NCBI GenBank assembly: GCA_026874595.1
Contig: CM049306.1
Span: 74,649,642 to 74,713,641 of the forward strand
Direction: 5' to 3'
DNA length: 64,000 nt
Source of the DNA: Sipunculus nudus
Lineage: Eukaryota; Annelida; Sipuncula; Golfingiida; Sipunculidae
How positions within the stretch are numbered: position 1 is the first letter of the stretch; each line of letters opens with the position of its first letter. The notes beneath the pieces are model-generated. The model had not been told where the DNA came from. It searched no databases and saw nothing but the letters and a program-made list of their open reading frames with translations. The position numbers and the translations under genes were made by a program. Positions 49,101 through 53,500 of this stretch are shown here, in pieces.

Positions 49101-49963
49101 TCATGGGTAACTGTGTTATAAATTTATTGATAATATAATGAAATTTGGAATATATTTCATTGATCAGAAGAGGGACAAACATTCTGGGGATGAGAGCATT
49201 CTCATCTGCAAATTACAGTATGATTATCATTTTTCATTAAGAAGAGTGCACACACAAGACACAGGTAAGCAAGCTATGGCACTGGAAGGAAAAACAGAGT
49301 ATGAAACTTGTGTGCCGGAAGTTGAGATCTTATCTATATGAAATGATTTCTTTCATATCTGCTGCGGGACTGCCCCTGAAAGACATCTTCCAATTACATT
49401 GGAATCCATATTTTATATTAGCAATTTACAAACTGCAGCTTTGCTGCATGAAAAAGGCTTCCTGTGCCCAATGACTGATGTCCAAGAAGAGTCTTTTGGG
49501 ATATATAATGAAATATTATATCATTTGTCATACTTCTGAAAGCCATCCTCTAGACACCAGGGACCATGAAATCTGGATCATTTATTTGCACAGCACGGTC
49601 TTCTTATCTCTGGGACTATAATGAACAATTTTTTTTTTATGTTCATCAACAATGTTAGACAAAGACTGTATTTTCTACAACTTTTTCCTGTCTGTGCTTC
49701 TCTATATTTATCTGCCTGTAAGTTTGTTTTTTGTTCATCCTGTCTGGAAAATGGATGATTTCAAAAAAATATTGTGAACAGATGGGCCTGAAGGAAGAAA
49801 GAGTTGGCTGAATCTTGGATGTGATTAAACTCACATATTACTTACCGGTATCCTTAAATTGGGTTAGGTCCACAGGACTTTGGCAGGGTTTGTGTAGGAT
49901 GGGTTTCCCTTCGGCTGAGTTGACATTGGCCGAGTGCACAGGCGTAGTTTCTGAGAGATAGCA
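1067..49963 (-). CDS. ELAPOR1/2-like transmembrane protein, 17 exons, both ends incomplete
   Basis: Spliced model on the minus strand, exons (5' to 3' of the gene): 49846-49963, 25053-25278, 23845-23992, 22944-23151, 21716-21865, 20719-21096, 19500-19717, 14927-15186, 13342-13560, 11130-11268, 9339-9445, 8481-8569, 7252-7291, 5741-5983, 4864-4936, 1805-1887, 1067-1241. The sum is 2,874 nt (958 codons) with matching phases at every junction. Domain order is cysteine-rich N-terminus, GCC2_GCC3 repeat, beta-rich module, GCC2_GCC3 repeats, second beta-rich module, GCC2_GCC3 repeat, MRH domain, one membrane span near residues 873-895, and a tail of at least 60 residues. This is the ELAPOR order; vertebrate members are about 1,000 residues. 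ELAPOR proteins sit in late endosomes, lysosomes and the trans-Golgi and have been linked to autophagy and secretory-granule biology. Missing are the signal peptide exon and the final tail residues with the stop. Which vertebrate paralogue is closer cannot be told. Confidence 0.9.
1270..1400. repeat. Degenerate 20-bp tandem repeat in intron
   Basis: About 6.5 units beginning TATTCA with a CATC-ACAT middle follow at 20-bp steps (one step is 21). The array starts 28 bp upstream of exon 1067-1241 in plus coordinates, so it occupies the region where that exon's branch point would lie. The rest of the intron to 1804 shows nothing. Confidence 0.8.
1805..1887 (-). CDS. ELAPOR-like exon 16, transmembrane span
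   Basis: The acceptor is GTATTTCAG and the donor AA|GTCAGT. It encodes VLITVGCIVVTGIIMCGLL, then VYCWSKNK: one hydrophobic helix of about 22 residues with a basic stop-transfer stretch, as in the family (Y-x-W-x-K-N-x-K). The split Lys codon is finished by exon 1067-1241. Confidence 0.93.
2569..3513. mobile_element. Non-autonomous TIR element, ~0.95 kb (copy A)
   Basis: The terminal inverted repeats are CTGTGGTTGCCTTTATAT at the left and, reverse-complemented, CTGTGGTTGTCTTCTTAT at the right. It is flanked by TA on both sides (2567-2568, 3514-3515), consistent with a TA target duplication. The frames inside are short and broken, with no transposase. An inverted second copy is at 45508-46613. 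The remaining intron (1888-2566, 3516-4863) shows only the SINE-like fragment at 4215. Confidence 0.85.
4215..4330 (+). repeat. Degenerate tRNA-derived SINE-like fragment
   Basis: A possible A-box starts at 4221 (TAGCTGACAGC) and a B-box-like GAGTACAACTC starts at 4269, 48 bp apart, as in tRNA-derived SINEs. It is diverged and has no clear tail. Confidence 0.4.
4864..4936 (-). CDS. ELAPOR-like exon 15, juxtamembrane stalk
   Basis: The acceptor is GTTTTTCCAG and the donor TGG|GTAAGT. The 73-nt exon reads HCIFMDETKEKV, then ERRKCPRWPPLW. Its phases fit exactly: AA|A with exon 5741-5983 and TGG|GTG with exon 1805-1887. Residue identity to vertebrate ELAPOR is low. The pattern of two cysteines ~14 residues apart with a tryptophan just before the membrane span matches the equivalent segment. 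No better candidate was seen between 1888 and 5740. Confidence 0.62.
5410..5685. mobile_element. 276-bp TIR MITE
   Basis: The two ends are inverted copies over ~46 bp with about ten differences. The shared inner block CTTATCAGCGCCATCT (5435 onward) returns reverse-complemented near 5646-5661. It is non-coding and ends 55 bp from the donor side of exon 5741-5983. The other parts of introns 4937-5740 show nothing. Confidence 0.85.
5741..5983 (-). CDS. ELAPOR-like exon 14, end of MRH domain
   Basis: The acceptor is TTTTTTAG and the donor AAA|GTAAGG. It encodes TYACPDGRTTIVTMRCDPQ, GRGRLELPPKCPDGTCDGC, TFHFLWRARAACPTC and ECVGGHQEIHYIPK. The L-P-x-x-C-P-x-G-T-C-D-G-C-x-F-x-F-L-W stretch is the strongest ELAPOR signature in the window. 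Where I recall vertebrate proteins having an acidic residue after L-W, this one has Arg. A TIR MITE ends 55 bp past the donor. Confidence 0.97.
6112..6289. mobile_element. Pogo/Tc1-like MITE, 178 bp
   Basis: It starts CAGTGAAATCTGTG after TA and ends CAGACAGGTTCAACTG followed by TT. The inverted CAGT-type ends and the TTATAAGACCACC interior are shared with the 22719-22903 element. Confidence 0.7.
6394..6750. repeat. Dispersed repeat, copy 1
   Basis: It is clearly similar, in the same orientation, to 25559-25966. Shared landmarks are AACAAGCAAATTTGTGGAAT, GAAGATGTCTCCACATGTCA and a 3' run of CAGACAGACA. No coding frame is seen. The rest of the intron to 7251 shows nothing. Confidence 0.75.
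7252..7291 (-). CDS. ELAPOR-like exon 13, 40-nt micro-exon of the MRH domain
   Basis: It is too short for ORF finding but fixed by both neighbours: the acceptor is ATTTCAG and the donor AAC|GTAAGT. It encodes DYLDVHFTYLSE. D-V-H-F-x-Y is a family motif. Entry phase (one base supplied upstream) and exit phase (AC|C, Thr) agree with exons 8481-8569 and 5741-5983. Confidence 0.9.
7850..8240. repeat. ~143-bp tandem repeat carrying three perfect DR1 motifs
   Basis: Three units each carry TGACCTCTGACCT (7870, 8008 and 8154), followed by ATTAAATATGCA-like sequence and an ATGAAAATCCATCA block. A related diverged unit occurs near 52680-52900. It lies in the intron between exons 8481-8569 and 7252-7291. 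Confidence 0.75.
8481..8569 (-). CDS. ELAPOR-like exon 12, MRH domain
   Basis: The acceptor is ACTTCCAG and the donor ATG|GTAAAT. It encodes LGENLVNITTNGTSLNIK, then HRMIEAGFEYD. It contains two sequons (NIT, NGT). It ends in phase 1 and the Asp codon is completed by the 40-nt exon. Confidence 0.9.
8669..8870. mobile_element. Truncated copy of the GGTATGGTTCTCAGGCAC MITE
   Basis: It starts GGCC, an A-run, TTAAAGGTATGGTTCT and ATCAATTTTAAACCCCCGCA, as at 30106, but the right inverted end is missing. The rest of the intron 8570-9338 is AT-rich with nothing recognisable. Confidence 0.7.
9339..9445 (-). CDS. ELAPOR-like exon 11, MRH domain
   Basis: The acceptor is ATCCTTAG and the donor CAG|GTAAGT. 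It encodes HDSLPSEVRLHSQICRSTV, then IPPKAGTKKLMMAQPS. The Q-x-C-x-S-T-x-I-P core matches the family. The loop before it is shorter than I recall for vertebrates. The closing Ser codon is split with exon 8481-8569. Confidence 0.9.
9446..11129. other. Intron, little content
   Basis: A short (GAT)n-like run at about 9597-9630 and a poly-G tract near 11079-11087 are the only structures seen. Confidence 0.6.
11130..11268 (-). CDS. ELAPOR-like exon 10, MRH domain
   Basis: The acceptor is TGTTTCAG and the donor AAG|GTAAGA. It encodes VMEVTGSKQFSSSGTQYYH, LFNISMCPSSEN and WALCRDNITSDGPK. The Y-x-H-x-F-N-I-S-x-C and A-L-C-x-x-N-I-T motifs match the family; both Asn are sequons. Phase 0 at the 3' end. 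Confidence 0.93.
11304..12820. repeat. Long dispersed repeat F, copy 1 (uninterrupted)
   Basis: It shares its left end (CAGGCCTAATGCAAACCTGT) and much of its interior with the 15391-19165 copy. Shared blocks include TGAACTCTTGACCTG, CAGTTGGCAGTCTGCCAAAG and repeated GTAGGTGGCRCCAC boxes. It begins 36 bp from exon 11130-11268 and is non-coding. The intron from there to 13341 shows nothing else. Confidence 0.75.
13342..13560 (-). CDS. ELAPOR-like exon 9, last GCC2_GCC3 repeat and start of MRH domain
   Basis: The acceptor is CATACAG and the donor GG|GTAAGG. It encodes CVPCPKGHYLTTNTSAC, VECPANMVVQSWNPLGEQAC and HSTCETHCKYT, ending EEYDFTKLKG. The cysteines follow the GCC2_GCC3 pattern; C-x-Y-x(8)-Y-D-F-x-x-L opens the MRH domain. 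Confidence 0.95.
13870..14160. repeat. Diverged dispersed repeat
   Basis: It resembles part of 26640-27150 through a ladder of AAGGTCACCGATTTTCAAA-, CTTGTGTGTCAAATTTGA- and GACCTTGAAGAT-type blocks. It is non-coding. The rest of introns 13561-14926 shows nothing. Confidence 0.5.
14927..15186 (-). CDS. ELAPOR-like exon 8, second beta-rich module (end) and CxxC
   Basis: The acceptor is CTTTACAG and the donor GG|GTAAGT. It starts TYKNGGTNVIKRW and carries AVTFTWAFQKT, the conserved F-T-W-A-F-Q motif, then KIYSINVTNTLQGG and CKRCPRGAQNDG. There is one N-x-T sequon. The last Gly codon is split with exon 13342-13560. Confidence 0.94.
15203..15357. mobile_element. Probable pogo-like MITE relative
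   Basis: ACGGTATAACCTCGCCATAC at the left, the interior of GACCACCT/TGACCACTT phrases and GGTCTCACTGATTG at the right recall the 6112 and 22719 elements. The ends are too diverged to fix. It starts 17 bp from exon 14927-15186. Confidence 0.4.
15391..15577. repeat. Dispersed repeat F, copy 2, left part
   Basis: It aligns to 11304-11494 in the same orientation. It is interrupted at 15578 by a Helentron-type element and resumes at 16909. Confidence 0.8.
15578..16908 (-). mobile_element. Helentron-associated non-autonomous element (HINE-like), nested in repeat F
   Basis: Read on the minus strand, the 3' end is a hairpin with arms GTAGTCG and TGACTAC, then CCATAATCTAG followed by T. Just inside is TTTTGGCGGATA, which recurs inverted at the 5' end (TATCCGCCAAAA). 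Subterminal inverted repeats plus a 3' hairpin and insertion in a T-run are the Helentron/HINE layout. The interior has four ~278-bp tandem units (landmark AAAATC at 15745, 16023, 16300 and 16579), each with GGTGGCGCC boxes. No Rep/helicase coding was seen. Confidence 0.8.
16909..19165. repeat. Dispersed repeat F, copy 2, right part
   Basis: It resumes homology to 11494 onward after the nested element. It holds three imperfect TGAACTCTTGACCTG units (17340-17430), a 12-bp palindrome at 17039 and 18698, and a distal end with ACGACGCACGATGCCGCACC and CATCGCATAAGCTCAC, followed by GGTTCGCTAAAAAAC. The rest of the intron to 19499 shows nothing. Confidence 0.7.
19500..19717 (-). CDS. ELAPOR-like exon 7, second beta-rich ectodomain module
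   Basis: The acceptor is TTTTCAG and the donor CAG|GTAAGA. It encodes KGCASEKGWQFGTDYIHSG, DDVYVVLIMRLSGF and VSFLFEMDCKKDCELYFMQ. The family pattern is G-W-x-x-x-x-D-x-I-x-S-G followed later by F-E-x-x-C-x-x-D-C-x-L-Y-F-M. It ends in phase 0. Confidence 0.94.
19718..20718. other. Intron, little content
   Basis: There is a G-rich tract at about 19942-19962. No other feature was seen. Confidence 0.6.
20719..21096 (-). CDS. ELAPOR-like exon 6, cysteine-rich core with RPPC and RWIEPKVC motifs
   Basis: At 378 nt this is the largest exon. The acceptor is TATGTAG and the donor TTAG|GTAAAT. It encodes ECTKRPPCKTTDYYE, TPCDKDKKTQKKYRWIEPK, LPPPGPKNACPPCNPG and KKCPASTAAEAGLQLKWWN, each with a clear vertebrate ELAPOR counterpart. 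The Leu-Asn-Ile-Thr-Thr stretch holds a glycosylation sequon. The final Asp codon is split with exon 19500-19717. Confidence 0.96.
21266..21431. repeat. 27-bp tandem repeat, six units
   Basis: AGGCATGAATWARAGAATT-type units start at 21266, 21293, 21320, 21347, 21374 and 21401, exactly 27 bp apart, with a final AGGC at 21428. It lies in the intron between exons 20719-21096 and 21716-21865. Confidence 0.93.
21602..21689 (-). pseudogene. Dead tandem copy of part of exon 21716-21865
   Basis: Plus-strand CCTGACACACCCCTGCTCC at 21645 repeats CCTGACAGGCCCCTGCTCC at 21743, 98 bp away, with matching flanks. On the minus strand it reads ENAHSDRGAGVCQD, then a TAA stop in the exon's frame. The region matching the donor is degraded. 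It cannot replace the real exon. Confidence 0.88.
21716..21865 (-). CDS. ELAPOR-like exon 5, GCC2_GCC3 cysteine repeat
   Basis: The acceptor is TTTGCAG and the donor CAA|GTAAGT. It encodes IAYTSECTKCRPGTF, then CKQCPENTHSDRGAG and CQDCNKDTEYS: six cysteines in the GCC2_GCC3 spacing. The 3' half of this exon and its donor flank have been duplicated 98 bp downstream as a dead fragment (21602-21689). Confidence 0.94.
22719..22903. mobile_element. Pogo/Tc1-like MITE, 185 bp
   Basis: Left end CAGTGGAACCTGTCTGAAAG, right end ACAGGTTTCACTG, with TA on each side (22717-22718 and 22904-22905). The interior shares CTTATAAGACCACC with the 6112 element. It ends 40 bp from exon 22944-23151. The rest of the intron 21866-22718 shows nothing. 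Confidence 0.85.
22944..23151 (-). CDS. ELAPOR-like exon 4, first beta-rich ectodomain module (end)
   Basis: The acceptor is CCACTAG and the donor CAG|GTATTA. It starts VQNDQCQ and contains GDWNEETIMLKSGLNILSW, the very conserved family signature around LKSG-x-N-I-L. It ends with DVEITG, where the last Gly codon is split with the next exon. A 185-bp MITE begins 41 bp past the donor (22719-22903). Confidence 0.93.
23152..23844. other. Intron with a DR1-like site
   Basis: TGACCTTTGACCC at 23536 fits a DR1 nuclear-receptor element. Otherwise AT-rich with poly-A runs. Confidence 0.5.
23845..23992 (-). CDS. ELAPOR-like exon 3, first beta-rich ectodomain module
   Basis: The acceptor is CCTACAG and the donor ACA|GTGAGT. 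It encodes SGWTPQGREI, then DCVTTLVYSAKLVKAGSV and NFKYQFPDE, matching the family segment in which a W-x-P-x-G motif precedes D-C-x-x-x-L-x-Y. The exon ends in phase 0 before VQNDQCQ of the next exon. Confidence 0.92.
23993..25052. other. Intron, little content
   Basis: A short (CA)n run near 24728-24740 and poly-T near 24519-24534. Nothing else was seen. Confidence 0.6.
25053..25278 (-). CDS. ELAPOR-like exon 2, first GCC2_GCC3 cysteine repeat
   Basis: The acceptor is TTTTCAG and the donor AA|GTGAGT. It encodes CKPGQYLDI, then ECKPCPEGTYSMGGG, the C-x2-C-x-x-G-T-Y pattern of GCC2_GCC3 (ephrin-receptor-like) repeats, then the family motif FEDWDTLPDGF. An N-glycosylation sequon (NIS) lies just before the final cysteine. 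It ends in phase 2 and the split Lys codon is completed by exon 23845-23992. Confidence 0.92.
25559..25966. repeat. Dispersed repeat, copy 2
   Basis: Same family and orientation as 6394-6750, ending in GACAGACAGACC and AGAAGCCAGGGACA. It lies in the 24.6-kb intron. Confidence 0.75.
26640..27150. repeat. Dispersed repeat with AGGTCA-rich blocks
   Basis: It contains CAAGATCAAGTCAAGGTCACC and ACTGGTGTGTCAAATTTGA phrases, related to 13870-14160. Short frames on both strands are not family-like. Confidence 0.5.
27400..27789. mobile_element. Foldback element with 59-bp arms
   Basis: The left arm 27400-27458 (TTGACAAGCTATAAATATCT onward) and the reverse complement of 27731-27789 agree at 56 of 59 positions by eye. 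The 272-bp spacer has no coding. Transcribed RNA could form a long hairpin. Confidence 0.92.
28005..28467. mobile_element. MITE with GGCAGATCCAGA ends, possibly hAT type
   Basis: The left GGCAGATCCAGA (28006) is inverted at the right as TCTGGATCTGCC near 28451-28462, followed by ACTGG. The inner parts are G-rich next to each end (CAGGGGGGCGC; GTGCCCTCC). An (ATT)n microsatellite lies at about 28111-28152. The 28468-30105 stretch shows nothing. Confidence 0.65.
30106..30450. mobile_element. GGTATGGTTCTCAGGCAC MITE, complete copy
   Basis: The TIR starts GGCC, an A-run, TTAAAGGTATGGTTCTCAGG and returns inverted as CCTGAGAACCATACCTTT with AAAATAGGCC-type ends. It is ~345 bp and non-coding. Related copies are at 8669 and 42350. 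Confidence 0.88.
30475..30790 (+). repeat. Dispersed repeat G, copy 1
   Basis: It shares ordered blocks with 50265-50575 and, inverted, 60095-60400: TATTCACCTACCCTTTCT, AGCTGTTAGTAAACACAG, CTGCCAAATGTC. The stretch 30800-31860 shows nothing else. Confidence 0.65.
31866..32058 (+). repeat. tRNA-derived SINE
   Basis: The A-box TGGCTCAGGGG is at 31875 and the B-box GTTTTGAATCT at 31919, 44 bp apart, followed by an unrelated body (GGTTAGAGCACTCTGCTGGC and beyond). The right end is uncertain. Confidence 0.75.
32100..35780. other. Large-intron stretch without recognised features
   Basis: AT-rich. A (TA)n run lies near 33005-33020. The short frames are scattered over both strands and have no family resemblance. 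Nothing I can name. Confidence 0.5.
35787..36891. mobile_element. Pogo/Tigger-like non-autonomous element, 1.1 kb
   Basis: Left end CAGTAGAGCATTGTTTATCC, right end (reverse-complemented) CAGTAGAACGTCGAATATCC, with TA on both sides (35785-35786 and 36892-36893). CAGTA-G-A-x-C-x-TC-x-ATATCCGAA ends with TA duplication are typical of the pogo branch of Tc1/mariner. Frames inside are short (up to 77 codons) and do not look like transposase. Confidence 0.85.
36900..42345. other. Large-intron stretch, simple repeats only
   Basis: A 29-bp G-rich tract at 39055-39083 is bordered by CGAGGGGTGG and, at 39238, GGATCCACCCCTGG, so it may be part of another small inverted-end element. A (GA)n run lies at 41296-41319. 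About 40 bp near 36902 recurs near 42305. No coding was recognised. Confidence 0.5.
42350..42634. mobile_element. GGTATGGTTCTCAGGCAC MITE, third copy
   Basis: Left end GGCAAAAAGGTATGGTTCTC, right end inverted as GAGAACCATACCTTTT with TTTTTTTGCCC. A 21-bp G run is at 42560-42580. Non-coding. Confidence 0.85.
42640..45500. other. Large-intron stretch without recognised features
   Basis: The longest frames (128 codons at 42983 on plus, 110 codons at 42634 on minus) have no family resemblance and no supporting signals. A poly-C run lies at about 43951-43962. Confidence 0.5.
45508..46613. mobile_element. Non-autonomous TIR element, ~1.1 kb (copy B, inverted)
   Basis: It is the reverse-complement relative of 2569-3513, with the same ends (CTATGGTTGTCTTCTTAT at left; ATATAAAGGCAACCACAG at right) and TA at both borders. 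It carries ~150 bp extra around 46190-46400 relative to copy A. Confidence 0.85.
46984..48459 (-). mobile_element. Helentron-associated non-autonomous element (HINE-like), copy 2
   Basis: Its 3' terminus is nearly the same as the 15578 element's: hairpin arms GTAGTCG and CGACTAC, CCATATTCTAG, then T. Its subterminal repeat is TATCCGCCAAAA at 47017. The other end is TTTTGGGGATAC at 48448. Tandem units of ~281 bp (landmarks 47437, 47718 and 47999) carry GGTGGCGCCACC boxes. The right part adds a CGGCAG-rich stretch and a perfect DR1 at 48277. Confidence 0.82.
48460..49845. other. Intron next to the N-terminal exon
   Basis: No repeat or coding frame I can support. Short frames at 48589 and 49138 lack any resemblance. 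Confidence 0.5.
49846..49963 (-). CDS. ELAPOR-like exon 1 of the model (N-terminal cysteine segment)
   Basis: The acceptor ends TTCACAG and the donor reads G|GTAAGT. The open frame of 39 codons plus 1 nt runs from CYLSETTPV to QFKDT. The single leftover base joins exon 25053-25278 to give an Ala codon, then FQCKPGQYL. The span between its second cysteine (KPC) and the next exon's first cysteine is 15 residues, as I recall it for vertebrate ELAPOR N-termini. It has no homology beyond that spacing and lies 24.6 kb upstream, so this is the least certain exon apart from 4864-4936. Confidence 0.6.
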
Positions 49964-50264
49964 CTGTGAAGACCCGTCACAAAATAATATCAAATTCTTC
50001 AGGATTTATAGGAAAATATGGAAAACTGCTCCCTTAGAACACACATTCCCGACAATTCATGACCAAAATCAGGAATTTCTGAGGGATGATCAATGAAGGT
50101 AGGCATGACAACAAAGATTAAGATGTGGATTAAGGATCATTGGATATGGTTTGTACATCTGTCTCAAAGAAAAGAACTACCTCTGGTTATGACACCTTGT
50201 GGAGGAATTTGGGTACTATTACTGAGCATTAAGACTGGCCAGTCTTGAGCCAAGGAAAAGCTGA

Positions 50265-50575
50265 CTTTAAAAGCCATCTGTCGATCCACCTACCCCTTTT
50301 GTAGAATTTATGTGATTTTTGCTTATTTTGAGTAACTATTGATGAAAACTACATGATCCCGGTTTTTTTTACTTAAAATACCTTTGTGATGGATTTCTGA
50401 GCCTGTTTTTCTACAGGCTGTTGGTAAACACAGTAATGATGAAGAATGGAAATCATGTAACCAAGCTGGTTGGTTGCATATGTGATGAAGTTAAAAGGTG
50501 ACTAGTTACAAAACACCCTTTGCAAAAATCTGGTTTGTCGGACTTGCAGCCAAATGTCCTTATATAAGTTTGGAT
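50265..50575 (+). repeat. Dispersed repeat G, copy 2
   Basis: It aligns in blocks with 30475-30790: CCACCTACCCCTTTTGTAGA, AGGCTGTTGGTAAACACAG, GCAGCCAAATGTCC. Confidence 0.65.
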
Positions 50576-53500
50576 GATTTGCCAGCCCTATACATATTAC
50601 AAACACATGAATATGTAATGGGATAAGCATTATCTGGCCTATTTTTTATAAAAGTTTCATGCGATTATCTTGAGTTAACAGATGTCAGATATTGAAAATT
50701 AAAGGGTCAGATATTGAAAAAGGTACCTTTAAAAGTTTGGGAGGTAATCTGGATAAAAGTAGCTGTGGCAGTGGTATAAATGATGTTTTCTTTTCGTATT
50801 CTTTAGTTGAATTGATTCTGCAGGTAACAATGTTAACCTGACATAGTCTTACAGAAACTAATATAAAAATATCTATAATCCAAGGTAAAATATCAAATTA
50901 ATTATGAAAGAAAAAAGGCCTTAATGAGACTACAGAAAAAAAGCAAATACTGAATGAAAAAATATGTAGCATTTGTGTTTGTAAAATTACATTCCAGGGT
51001 GTTGTTTCCAAGATATTATGTTCTGGCCACTGACATTTCACATTTTTGCAATCATGATTTGTTTGATTTTCTTCTGACATCAGCAAAATAAACAAGCAGG
51101 TTGTTATTTATTAGAACATGAAATTTAGGAATCTATTTAAATACAACGTAGGTTTTTAATAAGCACAAAATATTGTTTCACCTTAAAATATTGTTGGGTC
51201 CCATTGCAGAGGAAGGCTATATTGACGCGTATTGTGTGCGAACTCTCGAGACCCTAATGGTAGTGACATCTAGTGGTTTATCCAGACACAATGTATTTAT
51301 ATCTTTGTGGTAATGAACAAAGGTGAAGGGCAGCAATGGCGAGAGCCATATGATGTTATGCAAAAGACATCTAGACGTGTGATGTGATGCTGCCTGGAAT
51401 TTTAATTGTGTGCAAGTTGGAGGGCCAAATTGGTGAGCATTCTGGAAGTTAGGGCATATGACTGACGCTGATAGCAAAACTGGCCCACTGTCATGGCCCG
51501 TTTCTGCGGAAGTTTGGGACAAACAGACATGACAATTTTAGTAGTATATTACATTAGATAGATTAGATTAGATAGATAGATTCCAATATTTTAGTCTAAA
51601 TTCATCTACTCACTCCTGTTCATAAGAAGAAATGATCAGTTGTGCAAAATATAAATGTAGCACACATGCCACCTAGTGTCCATTCCACGCGACTTCACAA
51701 ATCTAGAATTCCTAAGCATTTTTCTTCTGTGTTTTTCTTTCATGTTATGTCTCCTTGTTTGAGAATTGTCATGCATCCACAAGATCTAACCTCTGGTCAT
51801 GCAGTCTTGTTATAGTAAACAGACATGTATAACTATTTAACAGGTGATTTTGGGACAGCAAGTCCATATGCCAGGAAGGTATTGCTTAGAATCTTTTGTA
51901 TTCTGTTAAAATCGAACTAATAGCATGAGATAATGCACACATTATTGCAAATGTTTATGCACTCTGACATGCCATTTTTATGTTTATTTGCAGTATATTC
52001 TCCCTTATCCTTTGTAATCATATGAGGAGCAAGTTTTGAGCACAGAAAGCTATTAATATTGATATGCGGTAAACAATTAGGTTATAACAAAATCCATGCA
52101 CAGTCAGCTTTACTATAAATGATCAAAAAAGTAAATCATACACTTCTGATAGATTAAAACCTGTCTGATAAATGGTACAAGAGCAGAGGGCTGAAGTACA
52201 ACATACAAAAGGTCTCTTGGATAAATATGAAAGTAAAAGAATAAAAGAGATTGGCGTGCAAGGTAAATACTTCACAAAAAAGCTCTAATAATGTTTACTT
52301 AGATCTCAGGGCAAGAGACTCCCTGTCAATGTAAATACAAAATCTATTTTTGTGAGCAAGTAATCCCATGAACAATGATCCAATAGGCAGAATCTATGGA
52401 AACCAATCACTCAATGATATTCCAACTGAAGGTGCACAGAGCTGATAACACATATCAGGCATGGCCGCCACACCACTGTCACTTAAATCATCTCAATATG
52501 AGTGTGCGAGACAAAAGAAAGTATCAAATGGAATTAGGAGAGAGTGAACATAATAGAGAGAGAGGGGAAGAAAAAAATCTTATATATGAGAGAGAGAAAG
52601 AGGGAAAAAGAGAGAGAGGAAGAAAGAGAAATATTAAATATTAGATAAAAGAGGTAAAAATTGAAGAAAAAAGTCTTATATAAATCAAAATCAAAATCCT
52701 GGTCAATTATTGCAGTGGCACTACAAAGAAGTTTGGAGAATTCTGACCTCATTAAATAAGCAACTTTGTACAGTGTTTCATAAAAATCTTATCAGATTCC
52801 TGGAAAGTTGTCCCAGTGACACCAATGGTTAACAGACAAACATATGGATGGATATACGGACAGGGAGGACACTTCGATGGACAGTGGCATACCATAATAT
52901 GACCAGTTTTAAAATATGGGCATAAAAACCTTCTAAGTAATGTTATATTGATCAATTTTGAAAATAACCATTTTTATTTGACTGAAAGCAAGTGATCATG
53001 CATACAGCTATCCATGTGCAATAAATTATTTTGATTTTGTGATGAAATGAAATGAAAACCATAAGAACAATTCTTGAATTCATGATTATTTCATCAAATT
53101 TCATGTCTCCTTTATGTAATGGAATAACATTTTTCACAAATTTCATTATTTTGGGAAGATTTTTAACCTTGGAGTTGTAAATCATGAGTTAATTAAATAC
53201 TGGCCGGCATAACCAACATATATTCTCCCACTTGTAATACAGGGCCATAAATATAAATAAATGAATGATCTGTCCAATTTATTCCCAGTTCTACATTCAA
53301 TGAGAAAAGGGCCCATCCTCTGTCCAAAAACTGATGACAACCCAATTTCCAATACTTCAGTAATACACGTGGCAGAAACCAATTAAATGGCAGACAAAGC
53401 TTATATACATGTATATGTTTTTATGTTGAATGGATGAATGTGTTCCACATGATTATTTTGTATGTTTCAGTGCAAGATAGACAATAAATCTTAGTTTAAA

